Shown here: positions 1 through 7,199 of the stretch, piece after piece
How positions within the stretch are numbered: the first letter of the stretch is position 1
Layout: every line of letters starts with the position of its first letter
Origin: Deltaproteobacteria bacterium
GTDB lineage: Bacteria; Desulfobacterota; Desulfobacteria; Desulfobacterales; Desulfobacteraceae
Length of the DNA: 9,961 nucleotides
Reading direction: 5' to 3'
Assembly: GCA_019314105.1 (NCBI GenBank)
Contig: JAFCZY010000062.1
Location: forward strand, 1 to 9,961
Notes under the pieces: model-generated
Databases searched by the model: none
The model's input: only the letters and a program-made list of their open reading frames with translations
Told to the model about the DNA's origin: nothing
Program-made: the position numbers and the translations under genes

Positions 1-1228
1 CTTTCTCTTCGGCCATTTTCAACCAATTAATCATTTTGGTTTTTTTCGGGAAAAGTTTAATGAGCTCCCGGTCAGTCACTTTTATATCTTCGGGATCGCC
101 GGAAAGGGCTGCCCACCGGAAAGGTCCTTCTCCCTGACAGAAAAGTTCCCTGATATAAGCCGGAACAAATCCAGGATAATCCATGGCATTATCAACCCCT
201 CGTTTCATGGCCTGGGCTCTTAAATTGTTACCATAATCAAAGGCAACAGCTCCTTTATTTTTCATTTCAAGGATAGCTCGCACATGGTCAGCCATGGAGT
301 TTAATGCCATATTTTTATATTTTTCAGGGTCGGTTTTTCTTAAAGCCAATGCCGTTTCAAAAGATATCCCCTGAGGGAAATATCCGTTAAGTTCATCATG
401 GGCACTGGTCTGGTCGGTGATGATATCGGGAATAAATTCCTTTTGTATCATGGCAGGAAGTATATCCCCTATATTTGCACAAAGTCCGATAGAAAGCGGT
501 TTACCGTTTTTAGCAGCATCCTTTGCCTTTGAAATGGCGTCATCAAGATTTGATACTTCAATGTCCAGGTATCGTTTTTCAAGTCTTTTTTTGATTCTGT
601 TTTTATCAATCTCAATGCAGATGGCAACCCCGTTTGCCATGGTGACTGAAAGGGGCTGTGCCCCCCCCATGCCGCCAAGCCCTGCGGTCACGACAATTTT
701 TCCGGTTAGATCGGAATTGTAATGCTTCTGACCCAACGAGGCAAAGGTTTCATAGGTGCCCTGGAGAATTCCCTGGGTGCCGATATATATCCATGATCCT
801 GCAGTCATCTGACCATACATCATCAGACCTTTTTTATCCAGTTCATGAAAGGTATCCCAGTTCGCCCATTGCGGGACAATATTGGCATTGGCAATCAACA
901 CTCTGGGCGCACTTTCATGGGTTTTTAATACACCCACCGGTTTTCCCGACTGAACCAGCAGAGTTTCATCATTTTCAAGATCCAGCAGAGCCCTGACAAT
1001 GGCGTCAAAGCAATTCCAGTTTCGGGCCGCCTTACCAAGGCCGCCATAGACAATCAACTCATCAGGATTCTCAGCATTGTCAGGATCAAGATTGTTGCAC
1101 AGCATGCGCAAGGCGGCTTCCTGATACCATCCTTTGCAGTGAAGTTCTGTTCCTCTTGGGGCTCTGACCGGGCGGGCCACACCACATCCGATTTTAAGAT
1201 TTTTTAAAAGTTTATCTTTAAGATTCAT
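1..1228 (-). CDS. hutU: Urocanate hydratase (urocanase), C-terminus cut by window edge
   Basis: This enzyme hydrates urocanate to imidazolonepropionate, the second step of cytosolic histidine breakdown, using tightly bound NAD+ as an electrophile. The reverse strand is open from the ATG at 1228 to the window edge (409 codons). It encodes the urocanase hallmarks: an early ELHCKGWYQEAALRML stretch, VYGGLGKAARNW, the GTYETFA motif near residue 155, and the glycine-rich NAD-binding segment VTAGLGGMGGAQPLS near residues 180-195. The visible part ends at INWLKMAEEK. In known urocanases the catalytic Cys (Cys410 in Pseudomonas putida) follows about ten residues later in an ARICW-like motif, so it lies outside the window. 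The family is about 550-560 residues, so roughly the last 150 are missing. A good Shine-Dalgarno (AGGAGG, 1239-1234) sits 5 nt before the start. The gene is divergent from hutC. Confidence 0.96.
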   Translation of the reverse strand, partial: MNLKDKLLKNLKIGCGVARPVRAPRGTELHCKGWYQEAALRMLCNNLDPDNAENPDELIVYGGLGKAARNWNCFDAIVRALLDLENDETLLVQSGKPVGVLKTHESAPRVLIANANIVPQWANWDTFHELDKKGLMMYGQMTAGSWIYIGTQGILQGTYETFASLGQKHYNSDLTGKIVVTAGLGGMGGAQPLSVTMANGVAICIEIDKNRIKKRLEKRYLDIEVSNLDDAISKAKDAAKNGKPLSIGLCANIGDILPAMIQKEFIPDIITDQTSAHDELNGYFPQGISFETALALRKTDPEKYKNMALNSMADHVRAILEMKNKGAVAFDYGNNLRAQAMKRGVDNAMDYPGFVPAYIRELFCQGEGPFRWAALSGDPEDIKVTDRELIKLFPKKTKMINWLKMAEEK

Positions 1229-1246
1229 TATTTCCTCCTGATATGA

Positions 1247-1273
1247 TTGACATTTGTGTTTGGATCCGATACT
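1247..1273 (+). promoter_or_regulatory. Candidate hutC-hutH promoter
   Basis: A perfect -35 hexamer TTGACA (1247-1252) is followed after 15 bp by GATACT (1268-1273), which matches 4 of 6 bases of the sigma-70 -10 consensus. The spacer is short. Transcription would begin near 1280, inside the HutC operator palindrome (1273-1290), leaving a leader of about 60 nt before the hutC ATG at 1343. The -35 box is exact. The -10 assignment is inference. Confidence 0.4.
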
Positions 1274-1290
1274 ACTTGTCTATACAAGTA
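1273..1290. promoter_or_regulatory. HutC operator (18-bp near-perfect palindrome)
   Basis: The sequence TACTTGTCTATACAAGTA is an inverted repeat in which 8 of 9 base pairs are symmetrical. Its core GTCTATAC fits the GTNTANAC pattern bound by HutC-subfamily GntR repressors. It sits in the divergent hutU/hutC spacer and abuts or overlaps both candidate -10 regions. Binding of HutC would therefore be expected to block hutU and also hutC-hutH (autorepression), with urocanate as the probable inducer. The palindrome is seen directly; the regulator assignment rests on the adjacent hutC gene and family knowledge. Confidence 0.8.
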
Positions 1291-1305
1291 TAGATATGAT
1301 GTCAA
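1277..1305 (-). promoter_or_regulatory. Candidate hutU promoter
   Basis: On the minus strand a perfect TTGACA (1305-1300) precedes two possible -10 hexamers. TATAGA (1284-1279) has a 15-bp spacer and TAGACA (1282-1277) has a 17-bp spacer. Both lie inside the operator palindrome, so a bound repressor would cover the -10 element. The predicted leader to the hutU ATG is about 45 nt. The -35 box is convincing; the exact -10 is not settled. Confidence 0.45.
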
Positions 1306-1342
1306 GTTATTTTAAGCGGTACCAAAATGAACAGGAAAATTT

Positions 1343-2062
1343 ATGGTTGGATCAGAACAGGTATTTGCCTTATATGAAAAAATTAAGAAAAGTGTTGTAA
1401 AGGATATTGACTCAGGCAAATTAAAGCCAGATGACAAAGTGCCTTCGGAAACCCAGCTTGCCAAACTGTTTAATGCATCAAGAATGACGGCCAACCGGGC
1501 GCTGAAAGAACTCACAGAAGAAAGCAGGATTGTCAGGATTCAGGGCGTTGGCAGTTTTGTGGCAAGGCCCAAACCCGATGCAGCGCTTCTTGAAATAAAA
1601 AGTATCGCAAAGGAGATTGCCGACTGGGGCGGGGTGCATTCTTCACAAATTCTGATATTAAAAGAAGAAAAAGTAACTGAACAAATTGCACAGAAGATGA
1701 ATCTTAACATAGAGGATACCATTTTCCATTCCATTATTGTTCACAAGGACAGAGGTATCTGTGTCCAGTACTCCGAGCGGTTTATCAATCCAAAAGTGGC
1801 CCCGGATTATCTCAGTCAGAATTTTAAAAAAATCACCCCCAGTGACTACCTTTTGGGCGTTGCCCCGATACAGGCGGCAGAGCATATTATTGAAGCCGTA
1901 AACTGTAACAAAGAGATTCAAAAATATTTAAAAATACAACCGGATGAACCCTGCCTGTCCCTTAAAAGACGTACATGGTCATTTGACAGGGTGGCCACCT
2001 ACAGTATTATTATTTCTCCTGGATCGAGATATAAACTAAAGGGTAAATTTATAAGGGGATAA
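1343..2062 (+). CDS. hutC: Histidine utilization repressor, GntR family (HutC)
   Basis: This DNA-binding repressor of the hut genes is 239 residues, typical for the family. The N-terminal winged helix-turn-helix (about residues 8-75) carries the GntR signature: DKVPSETQLAKLF, the recognition helix SRMTANRALKELTEE, and the wing RIQGVGSFVA. The C-terminal UTRA effector domain (about 90-235) contains stretches typical of HutC: IVHKDRGICVQYSERFINP, APDYL, TPSDYLL, a VAPIQAAEHIIEA-like segment, EPCLSLKRRTWS, and the closing SPGSRYKLKGKF. The effector is inferred to be urocanate. The ATG at 1343 has a weak AGGA 6 nt upstream; a nearby ATG at 1327 is out of frame. hutH begins 4 bp after the stop, so the two are co-transcribed and probably translationally coupled. 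An operator palindrome lies 53 bp upstream of the start. Confidence 0.95.
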   Translation: MVGSEQVFALYEKIKKSVVKDIDSGKLKPDDKVPSETQLAKLFNASRMTANRALKELTEESRIVRIQGVGSFVARPKPDAALLEIKSIAKEIADWGGVHSSQILILKEEKVTEQIAQKMNLNIEDTIFHSIIVHKDRGICVQYSERFINPKVAPDYLSQNFKKITPSDYLLGVAPIQAAEHIIEAVNCNKEIQKYLKIQPDEPCLSLKRRTWSFDRVATYSIIISPGSRYKLKGKFIRG

Positions 2063-2066
2063 AAAA

Positions 2067-3599
2067 GTGAAAAAGCATATTGTTTTAAATGGGAGTGATT
2101 TTCTTCTTGAAGATCTGGTAGATATTGCAAGAAATAATGTGGGGATTAAAATATCGGTTAATTCTGAATCCAGAATCAACAAGGCACGTGATCTGGTTGA
2201 CAAGTGGGTAAAAGGCGGAGAAAGAATATATGGCGTTACCACAGGGTTTGGTGCTTTGTCAGAGGTTACCATTTCTTTGCAAGACACAAAAAAACTTCAA
2301 AAAAAGATTTTATTCAGCCATTCAGCAGGGATTGGCAATCCCCTGGAAGAAGATGTGGTTAGAGCTATGATCGCCCTGCGGGTCAATGATTTTTGCCGTG
2401 GTAATTCAGGACTGAGACTTACGACCATTAAAAAACTGGCACGGATTTTAACTGCCGGTATTGTACCGGTGGTACCGGAAAAAGGCTCTGTGGGGGCAAG
2501 CGGAGACCTCGTTCCCATGGCACATCTTGCCCTTGTACTGATCGGAGAAGGGGAAGCCTTTGTCGATGGTCAGAAAATGACAGGCGCTCAGGCATTGAAG
2601 GAAAAAGCTATAAACCCCCTTGAACTTGCGGCAGGTGAGGGGCTTGCGCTGATCAACGGCACCCAGCTCATGATTGCGCTGGGATGTCTTGCGCTCCATG
2701 ATGCGTTAAATCTTTGTAAGCATGCAGATATTGCCGCCAGTATGAGCCTTGAAACCCTTATGGGAACCCGGTCGGCCTTTGATCCGAGGATTCATGCTGC
2801 AAGGCCCCATACCGGTCAGATCAAAGCTGCCGGGAACATGCTCAGAATTACGGAAAACTCAGACATTATTTCTTCCCACCACGATTGTTCACGGGTTCAG
2901 GATGCCTATAGCTTAAGATGCTCCCCCCAGGTACATGGCGCTTCCTGGGATGCGTTTGATTATGTAGATAAAGTGGTCAAAGTGGAGATGAATTCATCCA
3001 CTGAGAATCCTTTGATCTTTTCGGAATCCGAAGAATTTCTTTCCGGTGGCAATTTTCATGGACAGCCGCTGGCGCTTTCCTGTGATTTTTTAAGTATTGC
3101 CATTTCTGAACTGGCCAATATTTCTGAACGACGGATAGAAAGACTTGTAAATCCCCAGTTATCCGGTCTTCCGGCTTTTCTTGTGGAAGACGGGGGCTTG
3201 AATTCAGGATTTATGATTGCCCAGTATGTGGCAGCAGCCCTTGTTTCGGAAAATAAAGTCCTGGCCCATCCAGCATCTGTTGATTCCATTCCGACCTCGG
3301 CAAACAAGGAGGATCATGTTTCCATGGGGGCGTTCGCAGCACGAAAATGCCGGGATATTGTCGCAAACACGGAAGATGTCATTGCCATTGAATTATTATG
3401 TGCGGCACAGGGAATTGACCTGTTTACCAATCTGAAAGCCGGAGACGGCACTATGGCAGCCTATGAGGTCATCAGAAGCAAGGTGGGCTATATGAAAGAA
3501 GATCGGATTCTTGCAGAAGACATTGCCAGCGTAAGGGAATTGCTGCGGTCCGGCAATATCGTAAAGGCAGTGGAAAATAAAGTGGGTGAGCTGTATTAA
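2067..3599 (+). CDS. hutH: Histidine ammonia-lyase
   Basis: This enzyme removes ammonia from L-histidine to give urocanate, the first step of histidine degradation, as a cytosolic homotetramer. The 510-residue length is normal. The Ala-Ser-Gly triad that cyclises into the MIO electrophile is at residues 144-146 within GSVGASGDLVPMAHLAL. Other conserved active-site stretches are present: YGVTTGFG with Tyr55, a QDAYSLRCSPQVHG segment with Tyr281 and Arg284, NSSTENPL with Asn314, and TSANKEDHVSMG near 410-421. No key residue is missing. The start is GTG at 2067, with an AGGGG Shine-Dalgarno about 8 nt upstream, immediately after hutC. The gene converges on the UPF0280 gene, with only 6 bp between the two stop codons and no stem-loop terminator between them. 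Confidence 0.97.
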   Translation: MKKHIVLNGSDFLLEDLVDIARNNVGIKISVNSESRINKARDLVDKWVKGGERIYGVTTGFGALSEVTISLQDTKKLQKKILFSHSAGIGNPLEEDVVRAMIALRVNDFCRGNSGLRLTTIKKLARILTAGIVPVVPEKGSVGASGDLVPMAHLALVLIGEGEAFVDGQKMTGAQALKEKAINPLELAAGEGLALINGTQLMIALGCLALHDALNLCKHADIAASMSLETLMGTRSAFDPRIHAARPHTGQIKAAGNMLRITENSDIISSHHDCSRVQDAYSLRCSPQVHGASWDAFDYVDKVVKVEMNSSTENPLIFSESEEFLSGGNFHGQPLALSCDFLSIAISELANISERRIERLVNPQLSGLPAFLVEDGGLNSGFMIAQYVAAALVSENKVLAHPASVDSIPTSANKEDHVSMGAFAARKCRDIVANTEDVIAIELLCAAQGIDLFTNLKAGDGTMAAYEVIRSKVGYMKEDRILAEDIASVRELLRSGNIVKAVENKVGELY

Positions 3600-3605
3600 A
3601 CTGGT

Positions 3606-4334
3606 TTAAGCACAGATCTTGACAAGTTTTAGATCTCCCCATAATCCAATACTTTCCCCCTTAATGATCACAATCCCCTGGACTCCCGGTATGGCTTTGC
3701 CGGCATCAACAGCGTCTTTGATATCAGATGTTTTTTTAACCCTGTTTCCCAGCTTCGTGGCCACAGCATCGGCCAGCGGGCATGAATCACACAGCACGGT
3801 GGCGGCATCTGCTTTTCCAAAGCTTTTTGAATGGCCCAATGTGCCCGAAGAGGTACACAATCCATAGGGGGTCTTTCTTTTTTTAATCAGGATACCCGAG
3901 GTCATACTGAAAGGAGAATCAGCAGCATAAATTTTAAAAATGGTGTCAGCGTCAGATTTAATAAAAACATCGCCACCGTTTTCAACCAGCACTTCATATG
4001 AGTCTGCTAATAATGATTTTCCTGTATATTCTGCCACCGCACCTGCCACTGCTGCCATGGGACCGACATTGGCTAATGTCGCAGCCTCAATCATATCATT
4101 GATTATTCTGGGTGCAGGGCCCGGGTTCTTTATGGGAGCCAGGGATGTTGCAAATTCAGGGCAGAGCTTAATATATGTCTCAATCGTATTTCGGCAGGTC
4201 AATACAGCTTTTATTGCCTTATCTGTCAGGTCAGTCATAGCCTGGATATTCAGATTGGTTTCTTTTACCGTGATATCAAAGGAGGCAAGCCCTTTTTTTT
4301 GATGTTGCTGTCGATAGGTCCGATTCTCAAACAT
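3606..4334 (-). CDS. UPF0280 family protein (ApbE-like fold), function unknown
   Basis: This 242-residue protein matches the UPF0280 family, which belongs to the ApbE-like structural superfamily (ApbE is the FAD:protein FMN transferase). Visible hallmarks are GPAPRIINDMIEAATLANVG near residues 72-91, GPMAAVAGAVAEYTG, VENGGD at 117-122, and SSGTLGHSKSFGKADAATV near 162-180. The last recalls the glycine-rich and Ser/Thr-Gly motifs of ApbE. No signal peptide or membrane segment is seen, so it is probably cytosolic. The family has no settled reaction, and flavin or nucleotide binding is only a fold-based guess. I chose the ATG at 4334. An in-frame TTG at 4340 is also possible (244 residues). The start overlaps the end of the dNTPase gene by 8 nt and lacks a clear Shine-Dalgarno, which suggests translational coupling. 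It is the last gene of the minus-strand unit. Confidence 0.85.
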   Translation of the reverse strand: MFENRTYRQQHQKKGLASFDITVKETNLNIQAMTDLTDKAIKAVLTCRNTIETYIKLCPEFATSLAPIKNPGPAPRIINDMIEAATLANVGPMAAVAGAVAEYTGKSLLADSYEVLVENGGDVFIKSDADTIFKIYAADSPFSMTSGILIKKRKTPYGLCTSSGTLGHSKSFGKADAATVLCDSCPLADAVATKLGNRVKKTSDIKDAVDAGKAIPGVQGIVIIKGESIGLWGDLKLVKICA

Positions 4335-5496
4335 TTTCAATGGAACCCGGTTTTAAATGATCCGGTGCCTGGCGGATAAAATAAGAGTCTGTCATGCCGG
4401 AGATATAATCCCTGACGATTTCGGGATTTGAATGGTTTTCCCTGTATTGGGAAGACATGCCGTTTAAAAAATCAGCAAAAATGACAGATTGCTTATCCTC
4501 TTTTTTAAGGGCGGTCAGGTATTTTTCAAACAGGAAACGAAAAATATCTTCAATAGAAGCCAAATGTTTTTTGATAACCGGATTTTTGTAGATATGCTTG
4601 TAATTAAATCTCTTAAGTTTTTTTAAAGCAGAAGAAACCTTTTCGGAAAATCCGATAAACGGTTGATTCAGGCTGTTTGCGATCAGATCGGTGACCAGAT
4701 TAAACACAATGGTGCCGTTTGTCTGACCCAGAATTTTTTTACACATATCCGGTATGTCCTGTCTTTTTAGCAGCCCTAGGCGGATGGCATCTTCCAGGTC
4801 CCGGCCAATGTAACTGATGGTATCTGCCATACGTACCACACAGCCTTCCATGGTCATGGGAATTTCATCGCAGGCCTTCTTTTTTTTCATGTGTTCCAGC
4901 ATAAGGTCAAAATCCATAAAAGACCGGTTTTTTTGAGGAACAAGTTTTTTTGAGTGGACTTCTCCATCATGACAGACAATGGCATCCATGGTTTGAAGGC
5001 TTAAATTCCAGCCAATGCCTTTTTTTTCGATTTGATCGAGAAACTGGATGCTTTGAAGATTATGATGGAAAAAACCGGCACCATTTTCATGGGTCAACTT
5101 TGAAAGAAACCGTTCACCATCATGCCCGAATGGGGTATGCCCGATATCATGGCCTAAGCTTGCCGCTTCAATCAGATCTTCGTTTAATCCCAGGTATCGA
5201 CCAATGGTCCGGCCAACCCTTGAAACCAGTTGGACATGGATGACCCTGTGGGTGAGATGATCATTATTAATGAGAGAGAAGACCTGAGTTTTATCAATAT
5301 ACCTTGTAAAGGCAAGGGAGTTTAAAATCCGGTCGGAATCAGTAGAAAAGGTTTGACGGTATTCATTTTCAGTAAATTTCTCTTTGTGGCGCCGTTGGGC
5401 GGTATGACTGAAACAGGCCAGGGAACAAAGATTTTTTTGTTCTCTTAGATTAAGAAGATCTTTTAATTCCCCAGCTTTTTTAAAATTGTCATTCAA
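4327..5496 (-). CDS. dgt: HD-domain dNTP triphosphohydrolase (dGTPase-like)
   Basis: This is predicted to cut deoxynucleoside triphosphates, dGTP in the best-known members, into deoxynucleoside plus triphosphate, which controls dNTP pools. The 389-residue protein carries the metal-binding H...HD...D set: His87 in HRVIHVQLV, His116-Asp117 in GHDIGHTPFGHDGE, and Asp225 in RMADTISYIGRDLEDA. The N-terminal motif is DSDRILNSLAFTRYIDKTQVF, a variant of the family's RDRDRI...KTQVF. It is shorter than E. coli Dgt (505) and closer to the compact dNTPase-like class, so strict dGTP specificity should not be assumed. The only reasonable start is TTG at 5496, 8 bp after the mrp stop and without a clear Shine-Dalgarno; the frame is open upstream to a TGA at 5541. 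An ATG at 5492 is out of frame. The 3' end overlaps the UPF0280 gene. Confidence 0.9.
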   Translation of the reverse strand: MNDNFKKAGELKDLLNLREQKNLCSLACFSHTAQRRHKEKFTENEYRQTFSTDSDRILNSLAFTRYIDKTQVFSLINNDHLTHRVIHVQLVSRVGRTIGRYLGLNEDLIEAASLGHDIGHTPFGHDGERFLSKLTHENGAGFFHHNLQSIQFLDQIEKKGIGWNLSLQTMDAIVCHDGEVHSKKLVPQKNRSFMDFDLMLEHMKKKKACDEIPMTMEGCVVRMADTISYIGRDLEDAIRLGLLKRQDIPDMCKKILGQTNGTIVFNLVTDLIANSLNQPFIGFSEKVSSALKKLKRFNYKHIYKNPVIKKHLASIEDIFRFLFEKYLTALKKEDKQSVIFADFLNGMSSQYRENHSNPEIVRDYISGMTDSYFIRQAPDHLKPGSIENV

Positions 5497-5504
5497 TAGT
5501 ATAT

Positions 5505-6377
5505 TTACAATTGTTTGATAATATTTTTTACTATAGTATCAAATACTTTTGTAAAATCAGTCTCCTTGTCCTGGAATATCAAGGGAACGCCACTGTCCCC
5601 TGAGGCGACCACCTGAGTGTCAAAGGGAAGAGATCCTAAAAACGTAAGACCTGATGATTTTGCTGTCTTCTCACCGCCGCCTGAACTGAATAAGTCAATG
5701 AGTTCGTTGCAGTGAGGGCATTTGAATCCCGCCATATTTTCTATAATTCCAAGGGTTTTTAAGTGAACGGTCTTGCAGAAAGAAATGGATTTTCTAATAT
5801 CTGCCAACGCCACTTCCTGGGGGGTTGTGACCACCACACCCAAAGCCTCGGGTATAGCCTGCACAACGGTTAAGGGCTCGTCGCCCGTTCCCGGAGGGGC
5901 ATCAATGATTAGAAAATCAAGCTCCCCCCAATCCACAGAACTGATAAATTGTTTGATCATCCCTGTCTTGGCAGGGCCTCTCCAGATAATGGCCTGATCT
6001 TTGTCCTGCATCAATGCCTGGACAGAAACAACCTTAAGGTTTCCATTGATTTGTTTGGGAATCAGAAGCTGATCTTTTGAAATTTCCAGAAGTTCAGTCA
6101 GCCCCAGCATCTGGGCAATGGAGGGGCCGTGGACATCAACATCCATCAAGCCGGTTTTATACCCTTTTTTAGAAAGGCTGGCTGCAAGGTTGGCAGATAC
6201 ACTGCTTTTACCAACGCCGCCTTTTCCGCTTAAGACAAAAATTTTATGTTTTATTTTTGCAAGAGAGGCTTTGATTGCCGCATCTTCCTGTTTTTGTCTG
6301 GCTGCCATGTCTTGCTGACCTCCCTGTGACGGGCAAGTCCCTCCTTGTTTGGCATTGTCTACACTGTCGTGAATCAT
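5505..6377 (-). CDS. mrp: Mrp/NBP35-family ATP-binding Fe-S carrier protein (ApbC-like)
   Basis: This is a cytosolic P-loop ATPase of the ParA/MinD superfamily that is thought to deliver Fe-S clusters to apoproteins. Seen in its 290 residues are a deviant Walker A SGKGGVGKSS (50-59), DVDVHGPS (79-86), a Walker B-like FLIIDAPPGTGDEPL (155-169), TTPQEVALAD (184-193), and the CPHC pair Cys220/Cys223, which in family members bridges a [4Fe-4S] cluster at the dimer interface. The short N-terminus has no DUF59/MIP18 domain. It has a single Cys15 in a GGTCPSQGG stretch rather than the four-Cys NBP35 cluster. The ATG at 6377 has an AAAGGAG Shine-Dalgarno (6394-6388). A gap of 54 bp separates it from the upstream lipoprotein gene and 8 bp from the dNTPase gene, which fits one operon. 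Confidence 0.93.
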   Translation of the reverse strand: MIHDSVDNAKQGGTCPSQGGQQDMAARQKQEDAAIKASLAKIKHKIFVLSGKGGVGKSSVSANLAASLSKKGYKTGLMDVDVHGPSIAQMLGLTELLEISKDQLLIPKQINGNLKVVSVQALMQDKDQAIIWRGPAKTGMIKQFISSVDWGELDFLIIDAPPGTGDEPLTVVQAIPEALGVVVTTPQEVALADIRKSISFCKTVHLKTLGIIENMAGFKCPHCNELIDLFSSGGGEKTAKSSGLTFLGSLPFDTQVVASGDSGVPLIFQDKETDFTKVFDTIVKNIIKQL

Positions 6378-6421
6378 TTTATAACATCTCCTTTGAGAAA
6401 AATTGTTAGTAAATCATCTAA

Positions 6422-6435
6422 ATAATGCGCATTAT
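6422..6435. repeat. 14-bp perfect palindrome between lipoprotein and mrp genes
   Basis: ATAATGCGCATTAT is a perfect inverted repeat covering the stop codon of the lipoprotein gene and the start of the 54-bp gap before mrp. It has no loop and no following T-run, so it is not an intrinsic terminator. It could be a protein-binding site. A 14-bp palindrome can also arise by chance about once in such a window, so nothing more is claimed. Confidence 0.3.
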
Positions 6436-7199
6436 CTTGATTCTGTCAACTGGAATACAGACTCTTTTATGGGGGGATTGGGCAGGAAATTTGTTATCTC
6501 AAGTGTCAGTTTTCTGTTATCCTTATCGTTGATCTCTATTTTTACCGGAATATTACCAAAATCGTGTGCTTTATATTTTATAATTACCATCTCATACAAA
6601 AGTTTTCCTGATGCGTCCGTTGTTTTAAGGCCTTCAATTTCGCCTTTGTCATTAAAATGGACAGACTGTGTCACCCCTTTCCAGTTCTGCTTTAACATGA
6701 TAGTGGATAAGGAGGAGTCCGACGGTGAAAACCAGGCATCATCAAAGTTTTTTACAGGTATTCGCCCCAATAGAACCACTATCATTTCAGACAGTTTGAC
6801 CGGAACAAGGATATAGTCTTTCATGTCCGGATCTTTTGAGTTGTACGAGTATTTGGAATGTTCTCCGGTATGTGAAAAGAAAATAATTTTTTTTCCTGTT
6901 GCAATAATAGTTTCTATGGGAAGGCCGGATGAAAGGAATGTGATTCTGATTTTATCGGGAGAAACCGCAGCCCATGCAATTCTGAATTTATCCGTCTTCG
7001 TTTTTGTTTCAAGTCTTATCCAACCGGTTCCCTTGCTTGCGGTAATGTGTTCATTCATTGACCTTGCCTGATTAGCAAACGAAACGGCTTTCTTGTCAAG
7101 TAACGGATTGGTATCAGGACTGAGCGATGCACACCCCGAGCCAATCAAAATAAAGACAGCGATATAAATTAGGTTGGATAATAAGTTTTGGTTAGTCAT
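6432..7199 (-). CDS. Predicted outer-membrane lipoprotein, LolA/LolB-like (DUF4292-type)
   Basis: This 255-residue secreted protein starts with a short N-region, a hydrophobic segment (about residues 8-19) and IGSGC at the signal-peptide end, making Cys23 the likely lipidated residue. The -3 position is Gly rather than the usual Leu. The +2 residue is Ala, not Asp, which in enterobacterial rules favours outer-membrane sorting. The mature part is rich in beta-strand patterns (GTGWIRLETKTKTDKFRIAW, PDKIRITFLSSGLPIETII, KIIFFSHTGEHSKY and similar). This resembles the LolA/LolB-like half-barrel of DUF4292-type lipoproteins; the assignment is by overall pattern, not by a catalytic motif. The start overlaps the stop of the TPR gene by 8 nt and lacks its own Shine-Dalgarno, so translation is probably coupled. 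A role in lipoprotein or envelope assembly together with the TPR lipoprotein is inference. Confidence 0.6.
   Translation of the reverse strand: MTNQNLLSNLIYIAVFILIGSGCASLSPDTNPLLDKKAVSFANQARSMNEHITASKGTGWIRLETKTKTDKFRIAWAAVSPDKIRITFLSSGLPIETIIATGKKIIFFSHTGEHSKYSYNSKDPDMKDYILVPVKLSEMIVVLLGRIPVKNFDDAWFSPSDSSLSTIMLKQNWKGVTQSVHFNDKGEIEGLKTTDASGKLLYEMVIIKYKAHDFGNIPVKIEINDKDNRKLTLEITNFLPNPPIKESVFQLTESR

Noticed and set aside
658..996. Open frame of 112 codons on the plus strand inside hutU
   Set aside because: It is a shadow of the urocanase coding sequence, with no recognisable domain and no Shine-Dalgarno.
3614..3636. AGATCT repeated 11 bp apart, able to form a stem, near the convergent hutH/UPF0280 ends
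   Set aside because: It lies within UPF0280 codons, is only 6 bp, and has no T-run on either strand, so it is not supported as a terminator.
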